DNA of 6,147 nt, from contig JABWBL010000337.1 in assembly GCA_013360535.1 (NCBI GenBank), forward strand, positions 1 to 6,147. Direction: 5' to 3'. The notes under the pieces are model-generated. The model saw only the letters and a list, made by a program, of their open reading frames with translations, was not told where the DNA came from and did not search any database. Positions 1-6,082 of the stretch are shown one piece after another (the stretch's first letter is position 1; each line of letters begins with the position of its first letter). Position numbers and translations under genes: made by a program. Origin of the DNA: Planctomycetaceae bacterium (GTDB taxonomy: Bacteria; Planctomycetota; UBA1135; GCA-002686595).

Positions 1-1
1 C

Positions 2-67
2 CCGTCGGCCTCGGGCCTCGTCAAGGTTGCCCTGCAACGCGGCACGCCGCGCTTCCGCGCCGCCTGA
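2..67 (+). CDS. Possible C-terminal tail of an upstream gene (5' end outside window)
   Basis: Reading from base 2, 21 sense codons run to a TGA at 65-67 and end in the peptide SGLVKVALQRGTPRFRAA. Nineteen of the 21 codons end in G or C, as in the certain genes of this window, and the peptide is a plausible protein end. A GC hairpin follows about 50 bases later. The stretch is too short to show a family, and frame 3 stays open to a TAG near 156-158, so the frame choice rests on codon ends and peptide composition only. No function can be given. Confidence 0.3.
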   Translation, partial: PSASGLVKVALQRGTPRFRAA

Positions 68-115
68 GCCCGCGCGCGCCGGTCCGAACGCCAGATTGAC
101 GGAAGCGGCCCCTGC

Positions 116-135
116 CCGCCCCCGGCCCGGGGCGG
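116..135 (+). terminator. GC hairpin without U-tract, possible terminator of the upstream gene
   Basis: The arms CCGCCCC (116-122) and GGGGCGG (129-135) are perfectly complementary, with a six-base loop. It lies between the possible upstream stop at 67 and the gene 1 start at 225. No run of T follows (the next bases are TACCCTTGC), so it is not a classical intrinsic terminator. It could be a transcript-end stabiliser or chance in GC-rich DNA. I saw no convincing promoter for gene 1 in the rest of 68-224. Confidence 0.2.
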
Positions 136-207
136 TACCCTTGCTTGCAACTTCGTAGCCCCGTTCGTCGGGAGGCCGAAGCGCCCCGTTTCTCCGATGT
201 CCCCTCC

Positions 208-220
208 GGGACGAGGTCCC
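208..220 (+). promoter_or_regulatory. Ribosome binding site of gene 1 inside a small hairpin
   Basis: GAGGT at 213-217 is a good Shine-Dalgarno match, seven bases before the GTG at 225, and it decides the start. The same bases lie in a hairpin: GGGAC (208-212) pairs with GTCCC (216-220) around a three-base GAG loop. Gene 2 has GAGG at exactly the homologous place (1849-1852) but lacks this hairpin. The binding site is visible directly. Any control of translation by the hairpin is inference. Confidence 0.6.
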
Positions 221-224
221 CACC

Positions 225-1496
225 GTGATTCGCACTTTCCGCGCCTGCGCGCTGCTCCTGGCCGCGAGCCCCGTCGCGCTCGCCCAAGACTTCCTGATCA
301 TGCCCGACAGCACCAACAACCGGCTCGTGTCGCTGAGCCCGGTCGATGGCAGCGTCATCAACTCGAACCTGTTCGGCCTTCAGGGCGGCACGCCGATCGT
401 CGCCGTGCAGGTCGGCAGCGAGATCTGGGTCACCGAGCAGATCGGCGACCGCGTCTCGCGCTGGACGCCGTCCGGCACGCTGATCGGCAACATCGGCGGC
501 CAGTTCGCCGGCGGCGGCCTCGACAACGTCCGCGGTGCGGCGCTCGTCAACGGCACGTTCTACGTGTGCTGCTCGGGCACCGCGAACGGCGCGCCCGGCG
601 ACGCGATCGTCAAGTACGACATGGCGGGCAACCCGCTCGGCTTCTTCCCCACGGTCTCGCTCGCGGCGAGCCCGTTCTCGGTGCTGAGCTTCCAGGGTGA
701 CCTGCTGGTGTCGGGTTCCTCGAACAACAACGACATCTACCGCTTCACGCTCCTCGGCACGCCGGTGTCGGTGTTCCACAACTCCACGACGATCAGCTTC
801 GCGCACCAGCTCAACATGGCCGGCTGCTGCGACGTCTTCGCCGGTGGCTTCACGACCAACAACGTCGTGCGCTTCGACGCCGTCGGCAACTCGGTCGGCA
901 CGTTCGCGGCGAGCGGCGCTCGCGGCGTCTACCAGCTGCAGAACGGCAACGTCCTGTGGACCAACGGCAGCGGCGCTTGGGTGTACGACACCACCTCGCT
1001 GACCTCGACGCAGGTCTACACCGGCGGCGGCCGCCACGTGACGCTCTTCAGCACCGCGCCCTCGGGCCCGGTGAGCTACTGCACGGCCGGTCTCACGACC
1101 AACGGCTGCGTCGCGACGATCAGCGCCGACAACAACCCGAGCGTCTCGCTCGCCAACACCTGCAACATCACCGTCACCAACGTCGAGGGCCAGAAGTCGG
1201 GCCTGATCTTCTACTCGATCACGGGCCAGAACGCGGCTCCGTGGAACGCCACGAGCTTCCTGTGCGTGAAGTCGCCGACGCAGCGCACTGGCACGCAGAC
1301 CTCCGGCGGCACCGTCAACCTGTGCGACGGCACGCTGGTGCTCGACTGGAACAACTACCAGTCGCTCTCGCCCAGCGCGCTCGGCCAGCCGTGGTCGTCG
1401 GGCAACCTCGTGCAGGTGCAGGCGTGGTTCCGCGACCCGCCCGCTGGCAAGGCGACGAACCTTTCCGACGGCATCGAGATGACTTACGTCCCTTGA
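225..1496 (+). CDS. Exported beta-propeller-like protein with five-cysteine C-terminal module (paralogue 1)
   Basis: The product has 423 residues and starts at GTG. Residues 1-20 form a signal peptide (Arg3/Arg6, a hydrophobic ALLLAASPVALA, cleavage before Gln21), so the protein should be exported. Residues about 22-280 carry propeller-type repeats of the form D/N-x-I/V-x-R/K-aromatic-x-x-x-G: DRVSRWTPSG at 75, DAIVKYDMAG at 126, NDIYRFTLLG at 169-170 and NNVVRFDAVG at 212. The spacing of 43-51 residues fits about six blades of an NHL/YncE-like fold. Cys201-Cys202 are adjacent, as are Cys115-Cys116. Residues 285-423 form a separate module beginning YCTAG, with Cys286, 295, 313, 347 and 367. 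I recall such modules at the ends of many planctomycete secreted proteins, function unknown. No catalytic motif is visible. The propeller may bind a ligand or protein, but its partner cannot be inferred. Fold and export are fairly secure; role is unknown. Confidence 0.9.
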   Translation: MIRTFRACALLLAASPVALAQDFLIMPDSTNNRLVSLSPVDGSVINSNLFGLQGGTPIVAVQVGSEIWVTEQIGDRVSRWTPSGTLIGNIGGQFAGGGLDNVRGAALVNGTFYVCCSGTANGAPGDAIVKYDMAGNPLGFFPTVSLAASPFSVLSFQGDLLVSGSSNNNDIYRFTLLGTPVSVFHNSTTISFAHQLNMAGCCDVFAGGFTTNNVVRFDAVGNSVGTFAASGARGVYQLQNGNVLWTNGSGAWVYDTTSLTSTQVYTGGGRHVTLFSTAPSGPVSYCTAGLTTNGCVATISADNNPSVSLANTCNITVTNVEGQKSGLIFYSITGQNAAPWNATSFLCVKSPTQRTGTQTSGGTVNLCDGTLVLDWNNYQSLSPSALGQPWSSGNLVQVQAWFRDPPAGKATNLSDGIEMTYVP

Positions 1497-1522
1497 TTGC
1501 CAACTAGTCGCGGAACCACCTC

Positions 1523-1548
1523 AGCCGCGCCGCGCGAAGCGCGCGGCT
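1523..1548 (+). other. GC hairpin just after gene 1
   Basis: AGCCGCGC (1523-1530) pairs with GCGCGGCT (1541-1548), leaving a ten-base loop. A competing inner hairpin, CGCGC-GAA-GCGCG (1531-1543), is also possible. It is followed by a run of G, not T, and stands 26 bases after the gene 1 stop and 12 bases before the strong terminator. It may protect the 3' end of the message or simply be a by-product of GC content. Confidence 0.35.
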
Positions 1549-1560
1549 TGGGGGGTCGCT

Positions 1561-1595
1561 CTCCGGGGACGCATTAAGCGTCCCCGGAGCTTTTC
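1561..1595 (+). terminator. Strong intrinsic terminator of gene 1
   Basis: CTCCGGGGACGC (1561-1572) and GCGTCCCCGGAG (1578-1589) form a perfect 12-bp stem closed by an ATTAA loop, followed by CTTTTCT. This is the classical rho-independent layout, 65 bases after the gene 1 stop. It implies that gene 1 transcription ends here and that gene 2 is mainly served by its own promoter within 1596-1860. Confidence 0.88.
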
Positions 1596-1694
1596 TGGCC
1601 GCAGGACTTGTATCTCTCAACCTCCATGGAGAATGGGGGTCGGCCTTCGCTGCTTTTCTGCGGCCTCGATCGTTTTCGTTTCCGGGCCCGGAGC

Positions 1695-1757
1695 AGCTCG
1701 CGCACGAGCTCGGGGAACGTGGAGCGAAGCCAAGGCGGAACGAGCGCTGTTCAGCGC
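1695..1757. other. Two short inverted repeats in the gene 1-gene 2 spacer
   Basis: AGCTCG (1695-1700) pairs with CGAGCT (1705-1710) around CGCA. GCGCTG (1744-1749) and CAGCGC (1752-1757) flank two bases, making a near-palindrome of 14. Both lie in the 264-base spacer upstream of gene 2, where its promoter should be, so either could be an operator. No convincing -35/-10 pair was found to anchor them. The spacer otherwise contains only a chance open frame continuous with gene 2, starting at an ATG at 1633. Confidence 0.25.
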
Positions 1758-1848
1758 CGAGTGCGGCACCGGAACGCGCCGTGCACCAGCCCGGCGCAAA
1801 GAATCGGCGTTAGCCTCGGGAGCGCTCTCCCGCTCCGTCCCCCCACTC

Positions 1849-1852
1849 GAGG
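1849..1852 (+). promoter_or_regulatory. Ribosome binding site of gene 2 (decides the GTG start)
   Basis: GAGG stands eight bases before the GTG at 1861. It is exactly 1636 bases downstream of the GAGG of gene 1, the same offset as between the two coding regions, so the leader and start were duplicated together. The bases before GAGG no longer match between the copies. This favours GTG 1861 over the in-frame ATG at 1633. Confidence 0.7.
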
Positions 1853-1860
1853 CCTTCCAC

Positions 1861-3132
1861 GTGACTCGCACGACCTTGATTCCGGCCGTCGTCCTCGCCC
1901 TGAGCCCGCTCACGCTGGCCCAGGGGTTCGTGATGATGCCGGACAGCTCCAACAACCGGCTCGTCGCGTTCAACGCGGTCGATGGCTCCGTGCTCCATTC
2001 GAACCTGTTCCCCCTGCAGGGTGGCCAGCCGATCAGCGCCGTGCAGGTGGGCAACGAGATCTGGGTCACGGAGCAGCTGGGCGACCGCATCTCGCGCTGG
2101 ACCCCGACGGGCACCCTGATAGGCAACATCGGCGGCCAGTTCCCCGGCGGCGGCCTCGACAACCTGCGCGGCGCGGCCTTTGTCGACGGCACCTACTACG
2201 TGTGCAATGCGGGCACGAACAACGGCGCTCCCGGCAACGCGATCGGCAAGTACGACACGTCGGGCAACCTGATCGGCTGGTTCTCCACCACCGGTTTCGC
2301 GGACAGCCCGTTCGGGGTGATGCACTTCCAGGGCGAGCTGCTCGTCTCGGGCTCGGCGAACAACAAGGACATCTACCGCTTCACGCTGGCCGGAACGCCG
2401 CTGTCGGTGTTCCACAACTCGGCGACGATCGACTTCGCGCAGCAGCTCGGCCTGTCGGGCTGCTGCGAGGTCTACGCCTGCAGCAACGCCACCGGCAGCA
2501 TCGTGCGCCTGAATGCGAGCGGCAGTGTCCTCGGCTCGTTCACGCCGACGCAGCCGCGCGGCGTGTTCGTGCTCGAGAACGGCGACGTGCTGCACACCGA
2601 CATCAGCGGGGCGTGGGTCTACGACGTGCTCCTGAACGGTGCGGGGCTCGTGTACCCGACGGGTGGTGCCCGCCACCTGTCGCTCTTCCGCACCCCGACG
2701 GCCCCGCCGGGCTATTGCACGGCGGGAACCAGCACGAACGGCTGCGTCGCGACGATCAGCGCCGACGACCACCCGAGCGTCTCGCTCGCCCATCCCTGCC
2801 GGATCTCGGTCGCCAACGTCGACGGCCAGAAGTCGGGCCTGATCTTCTATTCGGCCACGGGCCGGGACGCGACGCCCTGGAACGCCTCGAGCTTCCTGTG
2901 CGTGAAGTCGCCGATCCAGCGCACCCCCACCCGCTCCTCGGGCGGCACGCAAGGCGCCTGCGATGGCACGTTGCTCCTCGACTGGAACGACTTCCAGACC
3001 GCCAACGCGACCGCCATCGGACAGCCCTGGTCCTCGGGCAGCGTCGTGCAGGTGCAGGCGTGGCTCCGCGACCCGCCCGCGGGCGGTTCGACGAACCTCT
3101 CCAACGCGGTCGAGCTGACGTACCTCCCGTGA
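1861..3132 (+). CDS. Exported beta-propeller-like protein with five-cysteine C-terminal module (paralogue 2)
   Basis: The product has 423 residues, the same length as its upstream paralogue. The GTG start is chosen because it follows GAGG by eight bases, matches the paralogue's start without a gap, and places a clean signal peptide (TLIPAVVLALSPLTLA, cleavage before Gln21) at the N-terminus. The in-frame ATG at 1633 would add 76 basic, low-complexity residues and bury that signal. Propeller-type repeats appear as DRISRWTPTG, NAIGKYDTSG, KDIYRFTLAG and GSIVRLNASG. Cys201-Cys202 are kept; Cys116 is lost and Cys207 gained, so the mature protein again has nine cysteines. The module at 285-423 keeps all five cysteines and motifs such as WSSG and LRDPPAG. 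It has its own leader and is isolated from gene 1 by a terminator. Substrate or partner is unknown; the divergent last blades suggest a different target from paralogue 1. Confidence 0.9.
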   Translation: MTRTTLIPAVVLALSPLTLAQGFVMMPDSSNNRLVAFNAVDGSVLHSNLFPLQGGQPISAVQVGNEIWVTEQLGDRISRWTPTGTLIGNIGGQFPGGGLDNLRGAAFVDGTYYVCNAGTNNGAPGNAIGKYDTSGNLIGWFSTTGFADSPFGVMHFQGELLVSGSANNKDIYRFTLAGTPLSVFHNSATIDFAQQLGLSGCCEVYACSNATGSIVRLNASGSVLGSFTPTQPRGVFVLENGDVLHTDISGAWVYDVLLNGAGLVYPTGGARHLSLFRTPTAPPGYCTAGTSTNGCVATISADDHPSVSLAHPCRISVANVDGQKSGLIFYSATGRDATPWNASSFLCVKSPIQRTPTRSSGGTQGACDGTLLLDWNDFQTANATAIGQPWSSGSVVQVQAWLRDPPAGGSTNLSNAVELTYLP

Positions 3133-3382
3133 TCGCTCCGGGGCGACGTCCGCGAGTCGGAGCGCCGGCTCCCCGGGAACAAGTTGGAACCCCAAACAAA
3201 GGCCTGAGCGAGCGTTTTCCCGAGGATTTGTGCCCGGTCGGGTCGAGGGCGAGCGAGCTGGGGGGCTCGACGGCGTCACCGGATCCGGCCGCGGCGCTAT
3301 GATCCCGAGCCCACCGGCCCGCGAGGGACGGCGGGCGCACGCTCCGGGTCGACGGGAATCGGGCCGGGACGCGCGAACCTGA

Positions 3383-3407
3383 GCGTGCGGGAAAATACTC
3401 CCCACGC
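3383..3407. promoter_or_regulatory. Imperfect inverted repeat upstream of gene 3
   Basis: GCGTG (3383-3387) pairs with CACGC (3403-3407), and GGGA (3389-3392) with TCCC (3399-3402). There is one bulged C at 3388 and an A/T-rich six-base loop, AAATAC. It sits about 170 bases before the gene 3 ATG and just before the possible ECF-type promoter. It could be an operator dyad or an RNA hairpin. The symmetry is visible; the function is inferred. Confidence 0.35.
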
Positions 3408-3413
3408 GTTCGG

Positions 3414-3439
3414 GGAACACAAACGCTCCTCCTGCCGTC
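3414..3439 (+). promoter_or_regulatory. Possible ECF-sigma-type promoter for gene 3
   Basis: GGAAC (3414-3418) is followed after 17 bases by CGTC (3436-3439). This resembles the general pattern of extracytoplasmic-function sigma promoters, with an AAC-containing -35 and a CGT-type -10. Transcription would start near 3445 and leave a leader of about 130 bases. Such short motifs are frequent in GC-rich DNA and no sigma gene is present here, so this is only a candidate. Confidence 0.22.
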
Positions 3440-3566
3440 GCAGGGGGACTTGTGCGCTTCCGCCCGGTGGCGCGCAGGGGCGGTGGGCGTGGAGCCTCGC
3501 CGTCTATCGAGGGGATCGGGCCCAGGCCGGGTGCCTGGCAAGTGGCGGCGTTTCAGGCGCCGCACG

Positions 3567-3571
3567 AGGAG
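3567..3571 (+). promoter_or_regulatory. Ribosome binding site of gene 3 (decides the start)
   Basis: AGGAG, within the purine run GAGGAGAGAGA, stands six bases before the ATG at 3578. It is the strongest Shine-Dalgarno in the window. It favours this ATG over the in-frame GTG at 3452, which would add 42 residues ahead of the signal peptide. Confidence 0.85.
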
Positions 3572-3577
3572 AGAGAC

Positions 3578-6037
3578 ATGTCAGCAGCTTCGTCGGCGGA
3601 CGTCACCCGCGTCTGCCTCCTTCGACTGGGACGCGCGCTCGCAACGCTCGCCTCGATCCTCTGCCTGGGTGTGCTCGCACGCGCCCAGACGCCGCCTCCG
3701 GTCGCGCAGCTCGAGCTCGCGGCGCCGGACGTGACGGAGTTCATCCTGCGCGGCACCATCCCGGTGCCCCCGAACACCTTCCCGCGCCCCGACGGACGCT
3801 CGCCGTTCAAGGTGCTCAACCACGACGGCTCGGTGTCGCTCGCCCAGTGCGAGGTCGTCACGCGTTATCCCGACGAGACGCTCGGCGCCGACGTGGTCGA
3901 GGTGCTCGCGCGCGTCCGCCGCGACGCCAACATCACCCCGGGCACGTACATCCGCTTCGACGTCTTCCTCGAGCCGAACGACTGGCGCCGCCCGCGCACG
4001 ACGGCGCCTGTGCAGGCGCTCCGCACCACGCCCTACGGCCTCGAGCTGCGCACGCGCGACTGCTTCGGCAACCTGTATCGGGCGGACTTGCGCACCAACG
4101 ACCTCGGGTACGAGCAGCGCCGGTACGGTCGCGAGGTGCTCGAGGAACGCCGCCACACCGTGCTGCGGCCGGTCGCCCCGGTGACGGGCGCCACCGCGAC
4201 CCTGCCGCACATGATGGGCGTGCACGCCTACATGAGCACGTGGTCGATGGAGAACGTGGTCACGCTCGACCTGCGCGTCCACAACGCCATGAGCGGGCTC
4301 GACAAGTCGACCAGCGCGACCGCGGACGACGCGCAGAAGGCCATGTACTTCGACGCGCTCGAGCTGCGCGTGCCGTCGGGCTGGACGGTGGTGAGCGAGA
4401 TCGACGACCCGTGGCTCGGGCTGCCGACCACGAGCGGCGGCCGCACGACGGTCGAGCTCGTCAAGGCGCGCACGGACGGCAAGCTGCACGTGATCGGTGA
4501 GCAGGCGCAATTCGAGCGCCGCATCGCGCTCTGCCCGATCGGGCAGGAGGCGCGCGCCAAGGAGTTCCTCGACTTCCACTTCGTCGGCTTCTGCCGCACG
4601 GGCACGAACTCGAACGGCCAGAAGCTGTGGTCGTGGTGGAATCCCCAGACGGCGCGCTACTACCCTCAGCGCCACCTGCTGCCGCTGCTCCCGCAGGTCT
4701 CGCTCGGCTCGATCCGCACGAAGCTGCGCAACGACCTGCTGTCGATCGAGGACGCGCTCGCGCACGGCATCGCGCTCGGCTCGTACCCGATCCACGAAGC
4801 CGGCCTCGGCTGGGCCCACCCGTGGGGCGTGGCCTACGGAGGCATGACGAGCGGCTCGGAGATCTTCCTCTACGACGGCTTCCCGACGGCGCTCGCCGCC
4901 TCGCGCGACGGACTGCGCTACACGTCGCTGCGCCACCGCATGTACACGTGCCGGATGCCGGACGCGCTGTTCAACATGGACGGCACGCCGACGCGCCTGC
5001 AGGACTGGATCCGCACGAACGGGACGATGCAGTACGTGCCGTCGCTGTTCTTCCAGACGCTGCTCTCCGGGTACGACATGTTCGGCTTCGACGTCGCGCC
5101 CAACCATCAGGTGACCGCGGTTGCCGCTGCGGGGCTCCAGCCCGACTACGAGTCGACGCTCTTCGGCTACATGCCGATCGACCTGCAGCACCTCGGGCGC
5201 TACCTCAACTCGCCCAAGACGCTGGCGTGGCTCACCAACGACGCCATGGCGAAGGATGACCTGCGCATGCAGGCCGAGGTCGCACGCCTGTCGTTCCATC
5301 ACCTCCCGACGGCGGCGAGCGGCAGCGCGATCGTGTCGGGCATGCTGACGCAGCTGCAGTTCGTCGCCGCCAACCCCAACAAGGGCTTCAGCTTCGGGCG
5401 CGGCCACGGCTGGTCGATCGACGCGATGTGCGCGGCCTATTCGCTCGGCGACAGCGCCTGGCGAGCACAGTCGCGCGACTGGTTCGACCGCATCGTCGGT
5501 CTGGTCGACGACGGGCAGGCCTCCTGCACAGGCGTGCTGCAGGCCGCGATCTCGAACAAGTTCCTCGGCGGCCAGTTCCGCGCGCGCCAGTCGATCGAGC
5601 AGGCGATCGTCGAGAACGGGCTGTGGAGCATGCGCGAGTCGGTCTACATCGGCGTCGACCCGTCGCGCCTCGTGCGGCTCGAGCAGGTGCTCGTCAACTC
5701 GCTGTACTCGATGGTGCAGTTCCCCGGCTGGAACACGGCGCAGCTCGCACCGCGCTCGATCATCGCGGTCGGCCCGACCGACGTGCAGCAGCCGCTGTAC
5801 TGCACGTCGCTGCCCTCGGGCGGGTCCGACTCCTACGTCGACCGCTACCAGACGCCGTCGTCCTTCGCCTACGGCTGGTACCTGACCGGCGACACGCTGT
5901 TCCTCGAGCGCGCGATCGAGATGCAGAACCCCGCCTTCCCCGACCTGTACACCGCGATGCACTCCGGGGGGCTGGGCAACAACATCGAGAACAAGTGCGC
6001 GGCCATGGCGCTCAGCGAGGTCTTCAACTACCCGTGA
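3578..6037 (+). CDS. Large exported protein, PcRGLX/YetA-like architecture suspected (possible polysaccharide-active enzyme)
   Basis: The product has 819 residues. The signal peptide is long: arginines at 11, 16 and 19, a hydrophobic stretch ALATLASILCLGVLA, and cleavage ARA before Gln37. Cys29 does not sit in a normal lipobox, so a soluble exported protein is likelier than a lipoprotein. Residues about 40-150 hold EFILRGTIPVPPNTFPR, a lead into FKVLNHDGSV, then RYPDETLGADVVEVLARV at 96-113. This recalls the N-terminal RIFT-barrel of PcRGLX/YetA-like exo-rhamnogalacturonan lyases, where a barrel and a beta-sandwich precede an alpha/alpha-barrel. Residues about 150-340 look beta-rich. From about 385 on, helical segments and aromatic/His/Asp clusters fit a barrel: HEAGLGWAHPW (406-416), RHRMYTCRMPDALFNMDG (452-469) and GRGHGWSID (607-615). 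Family assignment is from memory of motifs and no catalytic residue is proven. It could instead be a planctomycete-specific protein of unknown function. It lacks the C-terminal module of its two neighbours. Confidence 0.85.
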   Translation: MSAASSADVTRVCLLRLGRALATLASILCLGVLARAQTPPPVAQLELAAPDVTEFILRGTIPVPPNTFPRPDGRSPFKVLNHDGSVSLAQCEVVTRYPDETLGADVVEVLARVRRDANITPGTYIRFDVFLEPNDWRRPRTTAPVQALRTTPYGLELRTRDCFGNLYRADLRTNDLGYEQRRYGREVLEERRHTVLRPVAPVTGATATLPHMMGVHAYMSTWSMENVVTLDLRVHNAMSGLDKSTSATADDAQKAMYFDALELRVPSGWTVVSEIDDPWLGLPTTSGGRTTVELVKARTDGKLHVIGEQAQFERRIALCPIGQEARAKEFLDFHFVGFCRTGTNSNGQKLWSWWNPQTARYYPQRHLLPLLPQVSLGSIRTKLRNDLLSIEDALAHGIALGSYPIHEAGLGWAHPWGVAYGGMTSGSEIFLYDGFPTALAASRDGLRYTSLRHRMYTCRMPDALFNMDGTPTRLQDWIRTNGTMQYVPSLFFQTLLSGYDMFGFDVAPNHQVTAVAAAGLQPDYESTLFGYMPIDLQHLGRYLNSPKTLAWLTNDAMAKDDLRMQAEVARLSFHHLPTAASGSAIVSGMLTQLQFVAANPNKGFSFGRGHGWSIDAMCAAYSLGDSAWRAQSRDWFDRIVGLVDDGQASCTGVLQAAISNKFLGGQFRARQSIEQAIVENGLWSMRESVYIGVDPSRLVRLEQVLVNSLYSMVQFPGWNTAQLAPRSIIAVGPTDVQQPLYCTSLPSGGSDSYVDRYQTPSSFAYGWYLTGDTLFLERAIEMQNPAFPDLYTAMHSGGLGNNIENKCAAMALSEVFNYP

Positions 6038-6042
6038 GCACC

Positions 6043-6060
6043 GGCGGGCGCGCGCCCGCC
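6043..6060 (+). terminator. GC hairpin directly after gene 3
   Basis: GGCGGGC (6043-6049) and GCCCGCC (6054-6060) form a perfect seven-bp stem with a GCGC loop, five bases after the TGA. No T-run follows. The position suggests a transcript-end element, but unlike the terminator at 1561 the U-tract is missing. Confidence 0.35.
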
Positions 6061-6082
6061 CGGCCTCGATCGGCAGCGCTCT

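Larger units (their letters stand above)
213..3136 (+). repeat. Tandem gene duplication, 1636-base offset
   Basis: Bases 213 to about 1500 and 1849 to about 3136 are diverged direct copies. They align from the Shine-Dalgarno through the stop codon at a constant offset of 1636, with only one compensating pair of single-residue shifts near residues 268-284. By hand count the proteins are about 64% identical: about 70% over residues 1-200 (about 73% over the mature part), about 40% over 203-284 and about 70% over 285-423. Exact DNA matches of 26-30 bases occur in the C-terminal part: 1101-1130 with 2737-2766, 1188-1213 with 2824-2849, and 1252-1278 with 2888-2914. The terminator and spacer between the copies are not part of the repeat. 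Confidence 0.9.
3133..3577. other. 445-base intergenic region with no supported gene
   Basis: No start with a ribosome binding site and a convincing protein was found on either strand. Near the gene 2 stop there is a five-bp hairpin GGAGC-GCCG-GCTCC (3159-3172), without a T-run, which is a weak terminator candidate. GGAAC occurs at 3176-3180, 3186-3190 and 3414-3418. Bases 3181-3220 and 3390-3426 are less GC-rich than their surroundings. The octamer GAGCGAGC occurs at about 3206-3213 and again near 3250. The regulatory elements for gene 3 should lie in the right half. Confidence 0.6.

Noticed and set aside
1622..1631. Perfect palindrome CTCCATGGAG as an operator
   Set aside because: It is only ten bases long, single-copy, and not tied to any promoter-like element, so it is within chance expectation.
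1633..1860. N-terminal extension of gene 2 to the ATG at 1633
   Set aside because: The added 76 residues are basic and low-complexity, have no counterpart in gene 1, and would bury the signal peptide. GTG 1861 has its own GAGG and matches the paralogue start.
1608..3302. Plus-strand open frame of 564 codons overlapping gene 2 in another frame
   Set aside because: Low-complexity Arg/Pro/Gly/Ala protein, no signal or domain. The overlapping frame is conserved with gene 1 at the protein level.
3298..3303. TATGAT as a sigma-70 -10 box
   Set aside because: No acceptable -35 stands 16-18 bases upstream (the bases there are GTCACC), and the start would leave a leader of about 270 bases.
1810..3420. 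Minus-strand open frame of 536 codons opposite gene 2
   Set aside because: It is the same mirror-frame composition artefact. The opposite strand carries a clear paralogue of gene 1.
3452..3577. N-terminal extension of gene 3 to the GTG at 3452
   Set aside because: The 42 extra residues would precede the signal peptide. The ATG at 3578 has a much better ribosome binding site at proper spacing.
3653..3664. Lipobox at Cys29 of gene 3
   Set aside because: The residues before the cysteine are Ser-Ile-Leu, not the usual Leu-Ala/Ser-Gly/Ala pattern, and a better signal-peptidase I site (Ala-Arg-Ala before Gln37) follows.
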